Source of the DNA: Bacillus sp. SD075
Lineage (GTDB): Bacteria; Bacillota; Bacilli; Bacillales; DSM-1321
Direction: 5' to 3'
Assembly (NCBI RefSeq): GCF_017355165.1
Contig: NZ_JADILK010000001.1
Location: 248,001-312,000 of the forward strand
DNA length: 64,000 nt
Made by a program: the position numbers and the translations under genes. Below the pieces are notes generated by a model that was not told the DNA's origin, did not search any database, and saw only the letters and a list, made by a program, of their open reading frames with translations. Positions 19,834 through 30,091 of the stretch are shown piece by piece (position 1 is the first letter of the stretch; each line of letters opens with the position of its first letter).

Positions 19834-21606
19834 TTATTTAAAATACCGCGCCAATCCATTATAGATGGCCGATGTGATTTTTTCTTGATACTCATTCGAT
19901 GTTAACGTTAATTCCTCCACTGGATTACTTAAATAACCCAGTTCAATAAGTGTAGCTACCCGTTTATTTTCGCGGGTCACATGAAAATTCCCGTATCGTG
20001 ATCCGCGATTGGGCACCTGCATGGTTGAACCGAGTGAATTGGCCAGTGTAGCCGCCAATGCACGCTGGTAGTCATGATAGTAGTATGTGGTTATCCCGCT
20101 GGTGATCTGGTCCTTGGTGCTATCATAATGGAGGCTGATGAAAGCATCCGCATTATGTATATGTGAAGTGCTGACCCGGGAAGGGAGTGGAACATAAGTA
20201 TTTCCGCTTCTGGTCAGGATCACTTTAGCTCCTGCAGCCTGAAGTTTGTCCCGCAGCAATTCTGCCGTCCGAATCGTCAGGTTTTTCTCAAGTGTCCCGC
20301 CGACGCCGATTGTACCGCTATCCCTGCCGCCATGGCCGGGATCGATCACAATGGTTTTATCCTTTAAGTATTTTTCCACGCCAGGCCGTTGGATCTGCTC
20401 GGAATTCCCGTCGATCGTCACGATCCATCCGGCCACATAAGCTGTTTTTCCGCTCTTTAGTTTAATGGAATACCAATCGCCTTCCATACCTGATGTGGAG
20501 AACGTTTCACCTGCATTGGCCTGCGCTACGATCTCCGAATTGCCATCAGGCCCATTTCTAAGGATCGTACCATCATGAATGATGGTAATCTTGTTTCCTT
20601 TTACATCAACCTTTGTTTCCTTCGCCGTTTGTACATTCTCTTTTTCCAGGTACCAACTCACGACCCAGCCCTTTTTTGAACCGGAGAGCCTTATCTGTGT
20701 CATATTTCTCTTTGTTTGCAGAACGGCGTAAGTCTCATCTTTGTTCACCGAACCGATGACCTTGCTTGAGAGAGACGCATCTTTCCTGACATTTAAACCG
20801 GTTGCGGTCACCCTTGCAGTGGCGCCCGCCGTATCATTTTTCATATCATCTTTATCTTCACCTTCACTTACTTGTATGTAAGGTTCAGATACCCAACCGC
20901 GGACTCCTTGGAAATCAATTTCAGCCCATTCATTTTCAACCCTATAAACGGTAACTGCCGTATTTTTATTAAGCTTTCCTAGCGTTGCGCTGCTTTTCGA
21001 TGGCTCCGAGCGGACATTGAGCCGGTCCACCAAAGTTACTCCGGTTTTTACGGCTTGATTCGTTTCTTTTCCCTTCGTTGAATCTTTCTTCCCTGCATTT
21101 TCTGATGCGGCGGGAAGCCTAATGTAGTCAGAAGAGACCCAGCCTTCGATATCCGCCATTTTGACCTTTATCCAATTTTCATTCTTTTCAATGATGTCAA
21201 CAGCTGTTCCTTCACTAAAGGACCCAACCGTTTGAAATGTAGTGCCGGGACCTGTGCGGACGCGGACCGAGCTGCCTGTTATCATCCCTTGTCCGGATTC
21301 CTTTTTGACCTGGTTGGTATCAGACCCCGTTTGTCTCTTCACTAACCAATTGGCAACCCATCCCGTTTTACCGGCGCCAATCCGGATTTCAATCCAGTCG
21401 CCATCTTCATTCAGAATGGAATATGATTCCCCTTTTGCCAGTTTTTTTACGATAGGAAAACTGAGACTTGCACCTTCACGGACATTGACCACTTGGGTCG
21501 TCACGATATTTTCCCCTTCATCTTTTCCAAAAGCGTGATGGACGGGGAAAATCGCTGATAATATCAGCATCAGTGTCAGGCCGAATAAACCCGATTTCTT
21601 CTTCAT
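19834..21606 (-). CDS. N-acetylmuramoyl-L-alanine amidase with five SH3b repeats (YrvJ-like)
   Basis: This 590-residue secreted wall hydrolase has a signal peptide (MKKKSGLFGLTLMLILSAIF) and then four bacterial SH3 repeats with motifs VNVREGAS, VRVRTGPG, LNVRSEPS and LNVRKDAS, each closing with GWV. A fifth, degenerate one has TILRNGPDGN. The C-terminal Amidase_3 domain (about 415-590) shows IDPGHGGRD (zinc His), TLEKNL (zinc Glu), SLHYD (zinc His) and IELGYLSN (catalytic Glu). It cleaves the MurNAc-L-Ala bond. The start at 21606 was chosen for GGGAGAG just upstream and the signal peptide; the frame is open 51 codons further. In B. subtilis yrvJ holds this place. Confidence 0.93.
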   Translation of the reverse strand: MKKKSGLFGLTLMLILSAIFPVHHAFGKDEGENIVTTQVVNVREGASLSFPIVKKLAKGESYSILNEDGDWIEIRIGAGKTGWVANWLVKRQTGSDTNQVKKESGQGMITGSSVRVRTGPGTTFQTVGSFSEGTAVDIIEKNENWIKVKMADIEGWVSSDYIRLPAASENAGKKDSTKGKETNQAVKTGVTLVDRLNVRSEPSKSSATLGKLNKNTAVTVYRVENEWAEIDFQGVRGWVSEPYIQVSEGEDKDDMKNDTAGATARVTATGLNVRKDASLSSKVIGSVNKDETYAVLQTKRNMTQIRLSGSKKGWVVSWYLEKENVQTAKETKVDVKGNKITIIHDGTILRNGPDGNSEIVAQANAGETFSTSGMEGDWYSIKLKSGKTAYVAGWIVTIDGNSEQIQRPGVEKYLKDKTIVIDPGHGGRDSGTIGVGGTLEKNLTIRTAELLRDKLQAAGAKVILTRSGNTYVPLPSRVSTSHIHNADAFISLHYDSTKDQITSGITTYYYHDYQRALAATLANSLGSTMQVPNRGSRYGNFHVTRENKRVATLIELGYLSNPVEELTLTSNEYQEKITSAIYNGLARYFK

Positions 21607-21735
21607 AAGTTGTCTCTCCCTTATAATGTCTATGTGTATGTATTCTCCTTCAATGAAAATTTCCCTCTTTCCCTGTGCAAAAAACATCTTTTTTAGGAAA
21701 GAATAAAGTTTATATATACCGAGGAGGGAAACTAC

Positions 21736-21909
21736 ATGAAATTCAGCGAAAAAGATCAAACGAGCCTAAGCGGAGGCAATCAAGTATTGGGTGTGGATTT
21801 TCACGATTTCATCCAAAAGGAACAAAGCGCAAACCTTGTTGAATTGGCATCCGAATTCGGAGTCAATGTTCGGACGATCAAAAATCTGAAAAAACATTTG
21901 AACCAATAA
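21736..21909 (+). CDS. yrzK: Small HTH-like protein YrzK
   Basis: This 57-residue ORF starts at ATG 21736 with a strong site GAGGAGGG seven bases upstream. It contains a helix-turn-helix-like segment, LVELASEFGVNVRTIKNLKKHL, reminiscent of sigma-70 region 4. It lies between the divergent amidase gene and the hisS T-box, where B. subtilis has yrzK of about the same size. Function is unknown. Confidence 0.75.
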   Translation: MKFSEKDQTSLSGGNQVLGVDFHDFIQKEQSANLVELASEFGVNVRTIKNLKKHLNQ

Positions 21910-21934
21910 AATGCGACAAAATCCTCAGTCTGCC

Positions 21935-21963
21935 TTGACATTTGATGTTAACGTCCGTATGAT
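21935..21963 (+). promoter_or_regulatory. SigmaA promoter of the hisS-aspS operon
   Basis: TTGACA (21935-21940), a 17-base spacer and TATGAT (21958-21963) place the transcript start near 21970. Confidence 0.8.
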
Positions 21964-21969
21964 TATAAA

Positions 21970-22257
21970 ATATCAGACTTATTACTGCAATAACCAATGA
22001 TGGAGAAGAGTAATTAAGAAACACATGAAAAGAGAGGAAATGCCGAGGCTGAAAGCATTCCACATGATGACTTAATGAAAGAACCCTCCGTAGGCTTCAC
22101 TCCGAACGGATTTACTTAATAGGAGATGGACGTAAAACAGGCGTTAACTGTTTTAGAGCGGAGGCACTTTTTTTGTGCTTCAACTAGGGTGGCACCACGG
22201 GATATCCAAACTCTCGTCCCTTGTAACATATAAGTTACAAGGGGCGGGAGTTTTTTG
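21970..22257 (+). promoter_or_regulatory. T-box leader upstream of hisS (tRNA-His responsive)
   Basis: The leader carries AATGATGGAGAAGAGTA at its 5' end, the GAGAGGAAATGCC stem I element, and the diagnostic T-box sequence AGGGTGGCACCACGGG (22186-22201), followed by a terminator. The specifier codon is probably CAC (22061-22063, in the segment ATTCCACATGA), matching histidine, though I could not fold stem I rigorously. Uncharged tRNA-His would stabilise the antiterminator and allow hisS-aspS transcription. Confidence 0.9.
22211..22256 (+). terminator. T-box regulatory terminator
   Basis: CTCTCGTCCCTTGTAAC (22211-22227) pairs with GTTACAAGGGGCGGGAG (22234-22250), followed by six T. The 5' strand of the stem lies just after the T-box sequence, as expected. 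Confidence 0.9.
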
Positions 22258-22321
22258 TTTGGAAAAAATCAGTATAGCGCCGAATAAAAAAGGGCGCCTT
22301 GCTTTAAAGGAGGAAACACAT

Positions 22322-23593
22322 ATGTCTATTCAGATTCCTAGGGGTACCCAGGATTTATTGCCTGGCCAAACGGAAATTTGGCAGTATATCGAAAACAAAG
22401 CGCGTGACATTTGTCGCCGTTACCAATATAAGGAAATCCGGACGCCGATTTTTGAGCACACGGAATTATTTTTACGTGGTGTAGGGGATACAACCGATAT
22501 CGTTCAAAAAGAGATGTATACATTTCAAGATCGCGGTGAAAGGAACTTAACCCTTCGTCCGGAAGGCACTGCATCGGTTGTACGGTCTTATATCGAGAAC
22601 AAAATGTTCGGGTGGGCCAATCAACCGGTCAAGCTTTATTATATCGGGCCGATGTTCCGTTACGAACGTCCGCAAGCAGGCCGGTTCCGCCAGTTCGTTC
22701 AATTCGGCATCGAGGCTTTAGGAAGTAAGGATCCCGGTATCGATGCAGAGGTTCTGTCACTTGCGATGAACCTGTACAAGGAACTAGGTTTGAAAAAGCT
22801 GAAACTTGTGATCAATAGCCTTGGTGATAAGGAAAGCCGGACAGCGCATCGCAATGCGTTAATCAAACATTTCGAACCCCGCATCGGCGAGTTTTGCGGC
22901 GATTGTCAAAACCGTCTGGAAAAAAATCCTTTGCGTATCCTGGATTGCAAAAAGGATCACGATCATGAATTGATGGATACGGCTCCTTCCATCATTGAAT
23001 ATTTAAATGATGAATCCCGCATTTATTTCGAAAAGGTGAAACAGCATTTGACCGATTTGGAAATCGATTTCGTCGAAGATCCGACTCTAGTGCGGGGCTT
23101 GGATTATTATAATCATACCGCATTTGAAATCATGAGTGATGCAGAAGGCTTTGGCGCCATCACCACCCTTTGCGGGGGCGGCCGTTATAACGGGCTGGCT
23201 GAAGAACTTGGCGGACCGGAAACACCCGGAATCGGCTTTGCACTTAGCATTGAACGCCTGATTGCTGCCCTCCAAGCAGAAAACATCGAACTTCCGATTA
23301 AAAAGGGAATTGACTGCTATCTTGTCTCATTAGGAGAAACAGCCAAGGACTATACCGTCAAACTTGCCCATCAATTGCGGAATGCCGGTTTTACCGTCGA
23401 AAAAGATTATCAAGACCGTAAAGTGAAAGCTCAATTCAAATCAGCCGACCGTCTCGAAGCAAGATATGTGGCGACACTCGGGGATGATGAATTGGCAAAT
23501 AATAAAATCAATGTGAAGTTCATGGAAACCGGTGAACAAGTCCAAATGGAACTTGCTTCATTCGTTGAACAATTCAAAAAGCTACAGGCTTAA
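22322..23593 (+). CDS. hisS: Histidyl-tRNA synthetase
   Basis: This 423-residue class II synthetase shows RGTQDLLPG at the N-terminus, motif 2 ([17 protein letters not shown]), the histidine motif [14 protein letters not shown], motif 3 ([11 protein letters not shown]) and a C-terminal anticodon-binding domain. ATG 22322 follows GGAGGAAACAC. It sits downstream of the T-box and 12 bases upstream of aspS. Confidence 0.97.
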   Translation: MSIQIPRGTQDLLPGQTEIWQYIENKARDICRRYQYKEIRTPIFEHTELFLRGVGDTTDIVQKEMYTFQDRGERNLTLRPEGTASVVRSYIENKMFGWANQPVKLYYIGPMFRYERPQAGRFRQFVQFGIEALGSKDPGIDAEVLSLAMNLYKELGLKKLKLVINSLGDKESRTAHRNALIKHFEPRIGEFCGDCQNRLEKNPLRILDCKKDHDHELMDTAPSIIEYLNDESRIYFEKVKQHLTDLEIDFVEDPTLVRGLDYYNHTAFEIMSDAEGFGAITTLCGGGRYNGLAEELGGPETPGIGFALSIERLIAALQAENIELPIKKGIDCYLVSLGETAKDYTVKLAHQLRNAGFTVEKDYQDRKVKAQFKSADRLEARYVATLGDDELANNKINVKFMETGEQVQMELASFVEQFKKLQA

Positions 23594-23605
23594 GGGGGAA
23601 ATACC

Positions 23606-25375
23606 ATGTTTGGCAGAACATACTTCAATGGTGAAGTGACAGAAGCAGCTATTGGTGAAAAAGTAACATTGAAAGGATGGGTACAAAAACGCCGGGATTT
23701 AGGCGGGGTCATCTTTATCGACCTGCGTGACAGAAGCGGAGTCGTCCAAGTCGTATTCAATCCGGACATTTCGGCGGAAGCGCTGGCAACAGCCGAAAAG
23801 ATCCGTAATGAATACGTCCTGGATATTCAAGGGACAGTCATCAAACGTGATGAAGCCAACTTCAATCCGAACGTAGCAACAGGTACGGTCGAAGTCCAAG
23901 CCGAAAACGTTACAATTTTAAATGAAGCAAAGACCCCTCCATTCATCATTGATGAAAGAACGGATGTATCAGAAGACATCCGCTTGAAATATCGTTATTT
24001 GGACCTGCGTCGTCCGGCGATGTTCGAAACGTTGAAAATGCGTAACCAAACAACAAAAGCGATCCGTGATTACTTGGACGGTGAAGGCTTCCTTGATATC
24101 GAAACACCTATCTTAACAAAAAGTACACCTGAAGGGGCACGTGATTATTTAGTGCCTAGCCGTGTACACGAAGGGGAGTTCTATGCACTTCCGCAGTCAC
24201 CGCAAATCTTCAAGCAGCTATTGATGGTATCCGGTTTCGAACGTTATTATCAAATTGCCCGCTGTTTCCGTGATGAAGACTTACGTGCTGACAGACAGCC
24301 TGAATTCACGCAAATCGATATTGAAACAAGCTTCATGAGCCAAGAAGATATCATTAACACCGCAGAAAACATGATGGCTAAAGTGATGAAAGACGTTAAA
24401 GGACTGGACGTAACACTACCATTCCCTAGAATGACATACAATGAAGCAATGAGCCGTTACGGTTCCGACAAACCGGATACACGCTTCGGTATGGAACTAA
24501 AAGATGTTTCCGAAATCGTCAAAGACAGTGATTTCAAAGTGTTCACCGGCGCAGTCGCAAACGGCGGACAAGTCAAGGCAATCGTCGTTAAGGACGGGAA
24601 TGCGGATTATTCACGTAAGGATATTGATGGATTGGCTGAATTTGCAGCGATTTACGGTGCAAAAGGCCTGGCATGGCTGAAAGTTGAAGAAGACGGCGTA
24701 AAAGGGCCAATCGCTAAGTTCTTCGCAGAAGATCAAGATCAATTAGTATCTGTATTGGAAGCTGAAGTAGGCGATTTAATCTTATTCGTGGCGGATAAGA
24801 AAGGCATAGTCGCTGATGCACTTGGAGCACTTCGCAACAAGCTTGGTAAAGAAAGAGGCTTGATCGATCAAAGCAAATTCAACTTCCTATGGGTGACGGA
24901 CTGGCCATTACTTGAATATGACGAAGAAGAAGGGCGCTACTATGCAGCACACCATCCATTCACAATGCCATTCCGTGAAGACATGGACAAATTGGAATCA
25001 GACCCAGCAAGCGTCCGTGCACAAGCATATGACCTTGTCTTGAATGGTTACGAACTTGGCGGTGGATCACTGCGGATATTCGAACGCGACGTTCAGGAAA
25101 AAATGTTCAAAGTGCTTGGATTCTCCGAAGAGGAAGCAAACGCACAATTCGGCTTCCTAATGGATGCATTCGAATACGGGACGCCTCCACACGGCGGAAT
25201 CGCCCTTGGACTGGACCGCATGGTCATGCTGCTTGCAGGCCGCACGAACCTTCGCGACACCATCGCGTTTCCGAAAACGGCAAGCGCAAGCGACCTGCTC
25301 GTTGACGCACCGAGTACTGTAAGTGACAAGCAATTGGCCGAACTTAACCTAAGACTTGCTGCACTTAAAAAATAA
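23606..25375 (+). CDS. aspS: Aspartyl-tRNA synthetase (bacterial type)
   Basis: This 589-residue class IIb enzyme has an N-terminal OB anticodon domain ([23 protein letters not shown]), the catalytic core with motif 2 ([23 protein letters not shown]), the GAD insertion domain typical of bacterial AspRS (about 290-410), and motif 3 ([15 protein letters not shown]). It is co-transcribed with hisS under T-box control. Whether it is discriminating or also charges tRNA-Asn cannot be told from sequence alone. Confidence 0.97.
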   Translation: MFGRTYFNGEVTEAAIGEKVTLKGWVQKRRDLGGVIFIDLRDRSGVVQVVFNPDISAEALATAEKIRNEYVLDIQGTVIKRDEANFNPNVATGTVEVQAENVTILNEAKTPPFIIDERTDVSEDIRLKYRYLDLRRPAMFETLKMRNQTTKAIRDYLDGEGFLDIETPILTKSTPEGARDYLVPSRVHEGEFYALPQSPQIFKQLLMVSGFERYYQIARCFRDEDLRADRQPEFTQIDIETSFMSQEDIINTAENMMAKVMKDVKGLDVTLPFPRMTYNEAMSRYGSDKPDTRFGMELKDVSEIVKDSDFKVFTGAVANGGQVKAIVVKDGNADYSRKDIDGLAEFAAIYGAKGLAWLKVEEDGVKGPIAKFFAEDQDQLVSVLEAEVGDLILFVADKKGIVADALGALRNKLGKERGLIDQSKFNFLWVTDWPLLEYDEEEGRYYAAHHPFTMPFREDMDKLESDPASVRAQAYDLVLNGYELGGGSLRIFERDVQEKMFKVLGFSEEEANAQFGFLMDAFEYGTPPHGGIALGLDRMVMLLAGRTNLRDTIAFPKTASASDLLVDAPSTVSDKQLAELNLRLAALKK

Positions 25376-25415
25376 TTTATTGGGAAAATATGAAAATATA
25401 CCTAGGTGCTTTCTC

Positions 25416-25445
25416 TTGAAACAGAGTAAAGCATTATGATATGAT
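25416..25445 (+). promoter_or_regulatory. SigmaA promoter of 6S RNA
   Basis: TTGAAA (25416-25421), an 18-base spacer and TATGAT (25440-25445) place the transcript start near 25453-25458, where the RNA's closing stem begins. Confidence 0.7.
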
Positions 25446-25454
25446 GTCTTCAAT

Positions 25455-25650
25455 AAGTAAGAGTCCTGATGTGTTCGTTCTTTAACCTATAAGTTTTGAC
25501 CGAACACTTATAGTTACCGGGAGCACTAGTTTCCTGGCCGCGTAAAAGCCTCCCTCGAAGAGGACTTACAAACGCGAGGAACCGAGCACCCACCTGCGGA
25601 GAGCGGGTTCAAAACAAAGGCGTAAACGGCACAATTGGGACTCTTACACC
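25455..25650 (+). ncRNA. bsrA: 6S RNA (6S-1, bsrA/ssrS)
   Basis: The region lies directly downstream of aspS, where bsrA is found in B. subtilis. Its ends pair: TAAGAGTCC (from 25458) with GGACTCTTA (ending 25646). Inside, the RNA begins GAGTCCTGATGTG and contains TTACCGGGAGCACTAG and GCCGCGTAAAAGC, which fit the long near-symmetric hairpin with a central bubble that mimics an open promoter. 6S RNA sequesters SigmaA RNA polymerase in stationary phase. Length about 190 is right. The call rests on position, pairing and remembered sequence likeness. Confidence 0.85.
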
Positions 25651-25663
25651 TTACAAAGCAACT

Positions 25664-25688
25664 CATGTTAAATAACATGGGTTTTTTT
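25664..25688 (+). terminator. Intrinsic terminator after 6S RNA
   Basis: CATGTTA (25664-25670) pairs with TAACATG (25673-25679) and is followed by GG and seven T. Confidence 0.75.
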
Positions 25689-25829
25689 GTGCGTGAAAAG
25701 GGGATAAGTTCGTCTGAAAACTTGCGGCGCATAAAAAAACACCATCCTTTCCATCAAACAATAGAAAGAATAGCGTCCTTTTCATATTTGGGGTAATGAT
25801 TTTCCTTAGCTTGATGTTGATACTTGCTA

Positions 25830-26738
25830 TTAATTATTTTTAATTTTCGTTCTTGTGATGCTACGACGACCATCTAAACTAATTGGTTCCTCCCCGTCAA
25901 TTGTAATTCTTCGAACAACTCTTTGTGCATCATCATAGTCATTGACGGCATAATGCTGAGTTGCACGGTTATCCCAGATGACGACATCTCCAGCATTCCA
26001 TCGCCAGCGAACCGTATTTTCTATTTGTGTCACATGTTCTTGTAGGACGGAAAATAATTGGGCTGAATCGAAGGAAGAAAGGCCGACAAATTTTTTCACA
26101 AAATGACCGAGTAAAAGGTGGCGCTCTCCGGTTTCAGGGTGTACATGGACAACTGGATGTTCGGTTTCATATAAAGTGGAAGTAAATACGTCTTTATAGT
26201 AACTATCCTCGGAAGAGACAGTGGAGCGCTTTGCAGCATAATCATAGTCATTAGTATGGAGTGCCCATAATTGATCAGCCAGATTTCGTAATTCTGCTGG
26301 TAGGTTTTCATAAGCAGTGGATGTATTTGCCCAAACGGTATCGCCACCTACTTCAGGTATCACAACTCCCCGTAAAATGGAGAATTTCGGGTATGCGGCT
26401 TCAAACGTAACATCTGTATGCCATGAGTTGGCTCGGCCACCACCATGATCAGAATTCAATTCCAATATATAATTTGAGCCATTCTTTACTGGAACAGTTG
26501 GATGAACAATTGGATTTCCAAGTAGTCCTGCAAAAGCCTCTTGTCCCTTATCATCTAGATGATCCTGATTACGGAAGAAAACAACTTTATGCTTTAAGAT
26601 CGCCTCGCGGATTGATTTAACTGTGTTGGCATCCAGATCTTCAGAAAGTTTAACCCCCGATATTTCCGCACCAATACGTGCAGCAACTGGTTTTACAACG
26701 ATTGTTGATGAATTTTGAACTTGTTTGACATTACTCAT
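25830..26738 (-). CDS. TauD/TfdA-family Fe(II)/2-oxoglutarate dioxygenase
   Basis: This 302-residue enzyme shows the iron facial triad: His and Asp in SWHTDVTF and the distal His in [12 protein letters not shown], followed by [11 protein letters not shown] with the 2-oxoglutarate-binding Arg. The family includes taurine dioxygenase and alkylsulfate dioxygenases that free sulfite or sulfate from organosulfur compounds. The start at 26738 follows an AAGGAGG site on the minus strand. It is divergent from a sulfonate-type ABC transporter, which supports a sulfur-scavenging role; the exact substrate is unknown. It begins the accessory block that separates 6S RNA from tcdA. Confidence 0.9.
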   Translation of the reverse strand: MSNVKQVQNSSTIVVKPVAARIGAEISGVKLSEDLDANTVKSIREAILKHKVVFFRNQDHLDDKGQEAFAGLLGNPIVHPTVPVKNGSNYILELNSDHGGGRANSWHTDVTFEAAYPKFSILRGVVIPEVGGDTVWANTSTAYENLPAELRNLADQLWALHTNDYDYAAKRSTVSSEDSYYKDVFTSTLYETEHPVVHVHPETGERHLLLGHFVKKFVGLSSFDSAQLFSVLQEHVTQIENTVRWRWNAGDVVIWDNRATQHYAVNDYDDAQRVVRRITIDGEEPISLDGRRSITRTKIKNN

Positions 26739-26798
26739 TTTATTGCCTCCTTGTTTTTAGACCGCATAGCGGACATGTATGGTAAACCGATAATACAA

Positions 26799-26828
26799 AA
26801 GAAAGCCAGAGCATAAGAGCTCTGGCTT
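26799..26828 (-). terminator. Hairpin with U-rich tail in the tauD-like leader (possible attenuator)
   Basis: AAGCCAGAGC (26803-26812) pairs with GCTCTGGCTT (26819-26828). On the minus strand the stem is followed by TTTCTTTTGTATT, 60-odd bases upstream of the dioxygenase start. It reads as an intrinsic terminator lying in the gene's own 5' leader. Confidence 0.55.
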
Positions 26829-27087
26829 CCAGGTGACTGGTCAGCAATACGAATCCAAAATAATATTATTCCTATCGGTTTGATAAAATATTAAACTGGC
26901 AGGATAAGTATGTCAATTATTATTTTGAATTTTCCGTTTATTTAAAAATGGGGGTGTTTCAAATAGAAAGGGACCTATTGATTATAAAGATAACTTTCCA
27001 AATAAAAATGAAGATCCTTTTAAAAAGCTTATCAGTATTAGGGAACAGGTGATTATAGAGTGAATTTATAATTATCTGAATTTTAGG
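26829..27087. other. Divergent control region between tauD-like gene and ssu-like operon
   Basis: A+T-rich region without an ORF. AATAATATTATT followed by CCTATCGGTTTGATAAAATATT (about 26860-26893) has two-fold symmetry elements that could be a regulator site. No SAM riboswitch signature was found on either strand. Confidence 0.35.
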
Positions 27088-27116
27088 TTGACTATTGGCA
27101 ATTGACTTGTTAGTAT
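27088..27116 (+). promoter_or_regulatory. Promoter of the sulfonate-type ABC operon
   Basis: TTGACT (27088-27093), a 17-base spacer and TAGTAT (27111-27116) give a start near 27123 and a leader of about 195 bases. Confidence 0.6.
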
Positions 27117-27172
27117 AAGGGAAATAAATACCTAGTATTTCAATAGGGATTATGGATTCATTGACCGGACAG

Positions 27173-27216
27173 CCGGAGACTTCTCGTTCATATAAAGAGA
27201 TGTCTCCGGTTTTTTG
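27173..27216 (+). terminator. Leader terminator 1 upstream of the ssuA-like gene
   Basis: CCGGAGACTTCTC pairs with GAGATGTCTCCGG (12 of 13 pairs, 27173-27209) around an A+T-rich loop and is followed by seven T. It lies between promoter and first gene. Confidence 0.75.
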
Positions 27217-27248
27217 GTAGATGAAATAGCCGACTAGTCTACTGGAGG

Positions 27249-27289
27249 CCTTTACAGCGAACGTTATTCGTTTGTGGTAAAGGTTTTTT
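27249..27289 (+). terminator. Leader terminator 2 upstream of the ssuA-like gene
   Basis: CCTTTACAGCGAACG pairs with CGTTTGTGGTAAAGG (27249-27283) with small mismatches, followed by six T. It lies about 30 bases upstream of the chosen start codon. Confidence 0.65.
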
Positions 27290-27318
27290 CTATTGGAGGG
27301 AAGATGGAGGGAAAGGAA

Positions 27319-28362
27319 TTGAAGGTTTTGAAGAGTTGGCGAGCAACAGGAATTGGATTAATAGCTGTATTATCAGTCGTTTTATCGGTTGGATGCCAGG
27401 AGGAGAAAACGGTAGCGGAAAGTGAAGGGAAGTATGAAACTTTAAATTTAAAATATGAGGGTACTGTTGGAGCTGTTACTTATCCAGAGTTAGCACAAGA
27501 TTTAGGGTATCTTAAGCCAATTAAATTGGAATGGATAGGAAATACAATTAGTGGACCATCGTCTATTCAAAACGCAGCGACGGGTGAAACTGATTTTGGC
27601 GGTGCTTTTAACGGCGCGATTGCCAAATTGATTGCAAGCGGGGCACCAATTAAATCGGTCATTGGGTATTACGGCAGTGATAAAGATACATTCAGTGGCT
27701 ATTATGTATTGGATGGCAGCCCGATTAAAAACGCTAGAGATTTAATTGGTAAAAAAGTCGGTATGAACACTATGGGAGCACATTCTGAATTCATTTTAAA
27801 AGAATATTTAAAACAAGGTGGGCTAACGGATGAGGAAATTAAGCAAGTTACCTTAGTTGTTGTGCCACCGGTGAATACAGAACAATCGCTTCGTCAGAAG
27901 CAGATTGATGTAGCGGTTTTAGGTGGAATGTTGCGTGATCGAGCATTAGAAAAGGGAGGAATCAGAAAGGTGTTTAGTGATTATGATTTGTTTGGCTCCT
28001 TTACAGCAGGCAGCCTTGTCTTTAAAGAGACATTTATTAAAGAAAATCCGAACGTGGTGAACAAGTTTGTAGAAGCAACAGCAAAAGCCATTGAATGGAC
28101 ACGGACAACGCCTCGGGAAGAAGTCATTGCTCGTTTTGAATCGATTATTGAGAAAAGGGGCCGTAAGGAAGATACAGAAACGATTCAATATTGGAAGAGT
28201 CCAGGTATAGCGGAGAAAGGCGGTTTTATTCAGGAACCGGAATTCCAAGTGTGGGTTGACTGGCTGGAGAAAAGTGGTGAGTTTAAAGAAGGTCAAGTAA
28301 AATTGGATGATTTATATACGAATGAATTCAATCCTTATAAAGGTGAGCTGAAAAAAAAATGA
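27319..28362 (+). CDS. Aliphatic-sulfonate-type ABC transporter substrate-binding lipoprotein
   Basis: This 347-residue lipoprotein has signal sequence [21 protein letters not shown] and lipobox VGC. The mature part is of the SsuA/TauA/NMT1-like group ([29 protein letters not shown], then [10 protein letters not shown]). TTG 27319 was chosen because GGAGGG (27306-27311) sits seven bases upstream; the ATG at 27304 is too close to its site and the GTG at 27274 lies inside a terminator hairpin. It heads an operon with the ATPase, permease and a flavin monooxygenase. Substrate is probably an organosulfur compound, inferred from context. Confidence 0.88.
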   Translation: MKVLKSWRATGIGLIAVLSVVLSVGCQEEKTVAESEGKYETLNLKYEGTVGAVTYPELAQDLGYLKPIKLEWIGNTISGPSSIQNAATGETDFGGAFNGAIAKLIASGAPIKSVIGYYGSDKDTFSGYYVLDGSPIKNARDLIGKKVGMNTMGAHSEFILKEYLKQGGLTDEEIKQVTLVVVPPVNTEQSLRQKQIDVAVLGGMLRDRALEKGGIRKVFSDYDLFGSFTAGSLVFKETFIKENPNVVNKFVEATAKAIEWTRTTPREEVIARFESIIEKRGRKEDTETIQYWKSPGIAEKGGFIQEPEFQVWVDWLEKSGEFKEGQVKLDDLYTNEFNPYKGELKKK

Positions 28363-28375
28363 TGAGGTGATGGGT

Positions 28376-29203
28376 ATGACAGACAAAATTCAGTTTGAAT
28401 ATGTAAGTAAAGTTTTTAAAATAAGAGATTCCGACCAAGGAAAGGGAGCGGTTAAACAGTTTACGGCCATTAAAAATGTTCATTTCTCCGTGAAGAGTGG
28501 AGAGTTTCTTACATTGGTAGGGCCATCAGGATGCGGAAAATCGACGTTGCTTGATCTTCTAGGTGGTTTAACAAAACCCACTTCGGGACAGATCTTGCTT
28601 GATGGAAAACCGATTGAAGGGCCTGGTTTAGATCGTGGGATTGTCTTTCAGCAGTATGCGTTGTTTCCTTGGAAAACAGCGAAAGGGAATATTGAATTTG
28701 GCCTAGAGTCGAAAGGAGTTCCAAAGAAGGAGCGGACGGAAATTGCCCGGCATTTTCTGTCACTGGTCGGATTATCGGGATTCGAAAATCGTTATCCTCA
28801 CGAACTTTCAGGAGGAATGAAGCAACGTGTTGCCATTGCCCGGAGTTTGGCTTTTGACCCGGAAGTTTTATTAATGGATGAGCCATTCGCCGCACTGGAT
28901 GCCCAAACACGGGAAACGTTGCAGACCGAATTGCTTCGAATCTGGGAACAAACAAAGAAGACCATTGTTTTCATTACACATGGGATTGATGAGGCTGTCT
29001 ATTTAGGACAGCGTGTGGCAGTGATGACTTCTCGGCCAGGAACCATTAAACAAATTATAGATAATCCTCTCCATTCAAGCAGCCAGGCAGAAGATTTACG
29101 CTCTACCACAGAATTTGCAAAGGCCCGTCACCAAATTTGGGATTTGCTTCGTGAAGAAGTGAGTAAAGCCCAAACATTTGAGAAAAAGGATCAATCAGCT
29201 TAA
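28376..29203 (+). CDS. SsuB/TauB-like ABC transporter ATPase
   Basis: This 275-residue ATPase has Walker [11 protein letters not shown]-loop [11 protein letters not shown], signature LSGGMKQR, Walker [13 protein letters not shown] and the switch His in [10 protein letters not shown]. The ALFPW and ALDAQTR motifs are typical of the nitrate/sulfonate/taurine subfamily. ATG 28376 follows GAGGTG by six bases. It would energise the adjacent permease in the cytoplasmic membrane. Confidence 0.92.
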   Translation: MTDKIQFEYVSKVFKIRDSDQGKGAVKQFTAIKNVHFSVKSGEFLTLVGPSGCGKSTLLDLLGGLTKPTSGQILLDGKPIEGPGLDRGIVFQQYALFPWKTAKGNIEFGLESKGVPKKERTEIARHFLSLVGLSGFENRYPHELSGGMKQRVAIARSLAFDPEVLLMDEPFAALDAQTRETLQTELLRIWEQTKKTIVFITHGIDEAVYLGQRVAVMTSRPGTIKQIIDNPLHSSSQAEDLRSTTEFAKARHQIWDLLREEVSKAQTFEKKDQSA

Positions 29204-29242
29204 AAAAAGTTGTCATTTTATTTTATAGAAGAGGTGAAAAAA

Positions 29243-30073
29243 TTGACTAGTTTTAATAAATCATTGACGGCTCCCATTCATATTTCGCAACGAATCCGTT
29301 TTTCTTTTAACTTGACTCGAAAGTTTGTGAAACAGACTGCAGCCATTTTTCTTTTACTTGTGCTGTGGGAGGTAGCTCCCCGAATTGGCTTAGTTGATAC
29401 TACTTTCTTTCCACCTTTTTCAAAAGTAGCGGAAGGTTGGTGGGGCTTAGTGATTTCAGGTGACTTATATGCCCACTTTCAAGCAAGTATTCGCCGTTCG
29501 TTTTTTGGATTTGGATTGGCCATACTCATTGCGATTCCTTTGGGTCTAATCATTGGATGGTATCCGTTAGCCAATGAACTGTTAAACCCGGTGTTGGAGT
29601 TATTTCGTAATACAGCTGCATTAGCTCTATTGCCTGTCTTTATTTTACTGCTTGGTATTGGGGAAACATCCAAAGTCACAATTGTCTTATTTGCTTGTAC
29701 TTTTCCGATTCTATTAAATACGATTAATGCTGTTCGAAATGTCGATCCGCTACTCATTAAATCAGCCAAATCAATGGGGTTACCCTCCTACAAGCTGTTT
29801 TATAAAGTCATTTTGCCTGCTTCAATCCCGACTATTTTTACAGGAATACGTATGGCCGGCACAGCCTCCATTCTTGTTTTAATTGCTGCTGAAATGGTTG
29901 GAGCCAAGGAAGGCTTGGGCTATTTAATTAATTATGCTCAGATGAATTTCCAAATCCCTCAAATGTATGCTGGTATTATTACCATTTCTCTGCTCGGTTT
30001 TATATTAAATTATATTTTAGTGTCATTAGAGAGAAAATTCTCAAGCTGGAAGACTAATCCAAACGAAAAATAA
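29243..30073 (+). CDS. SsuC/TauC-like ABC transporter permease
   Basis: This 276-residue BPD-type permease has about six membrane helices and the cytoplasmic EAA-like loop AKSMGLPSYKLFYKVILPASIPTIFTGIRM that contacts the ATPase. TTG 29243 was chosen because GAGGTG lies six bases upstream; the frame opens earlier at 29210. It completes the importer with the two upstream genes. Confidence 0.9.
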   Translation: MTSFNKSLTAPIHISQRIRFSFNLTRKFVKQTAAIFLLLVLWEVAPRIGLVDTTFFPPFSKVAEGWWGLVISGDLYAHFQASIRRSFFGFGLAILIAIPLGLIIGWYPLANELLNPVLELFRNTAALALLPVFILLLGIGETSKVTIVLFACTFPILLNTINAVRNVDPLLIKSAKSMGLPSYKLFYKVILPASIPTIFTGIRMAGTASILVLIAAEMVGAKEGLGYLINYAQMNFQIPQMYAGIITISLLGFILNYILVSLERKFSSWKTNPNEK

Positions 30074-30091
30074 AAGAAAGAAGGAACTAGG

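Noticed and set aside
26739-26900. SAM riboswitch in the tauD-like leader
   Set aside because: A hairpin with U-tail is present, but the conserved SAM-I core sequences are not visible on the minus strand.
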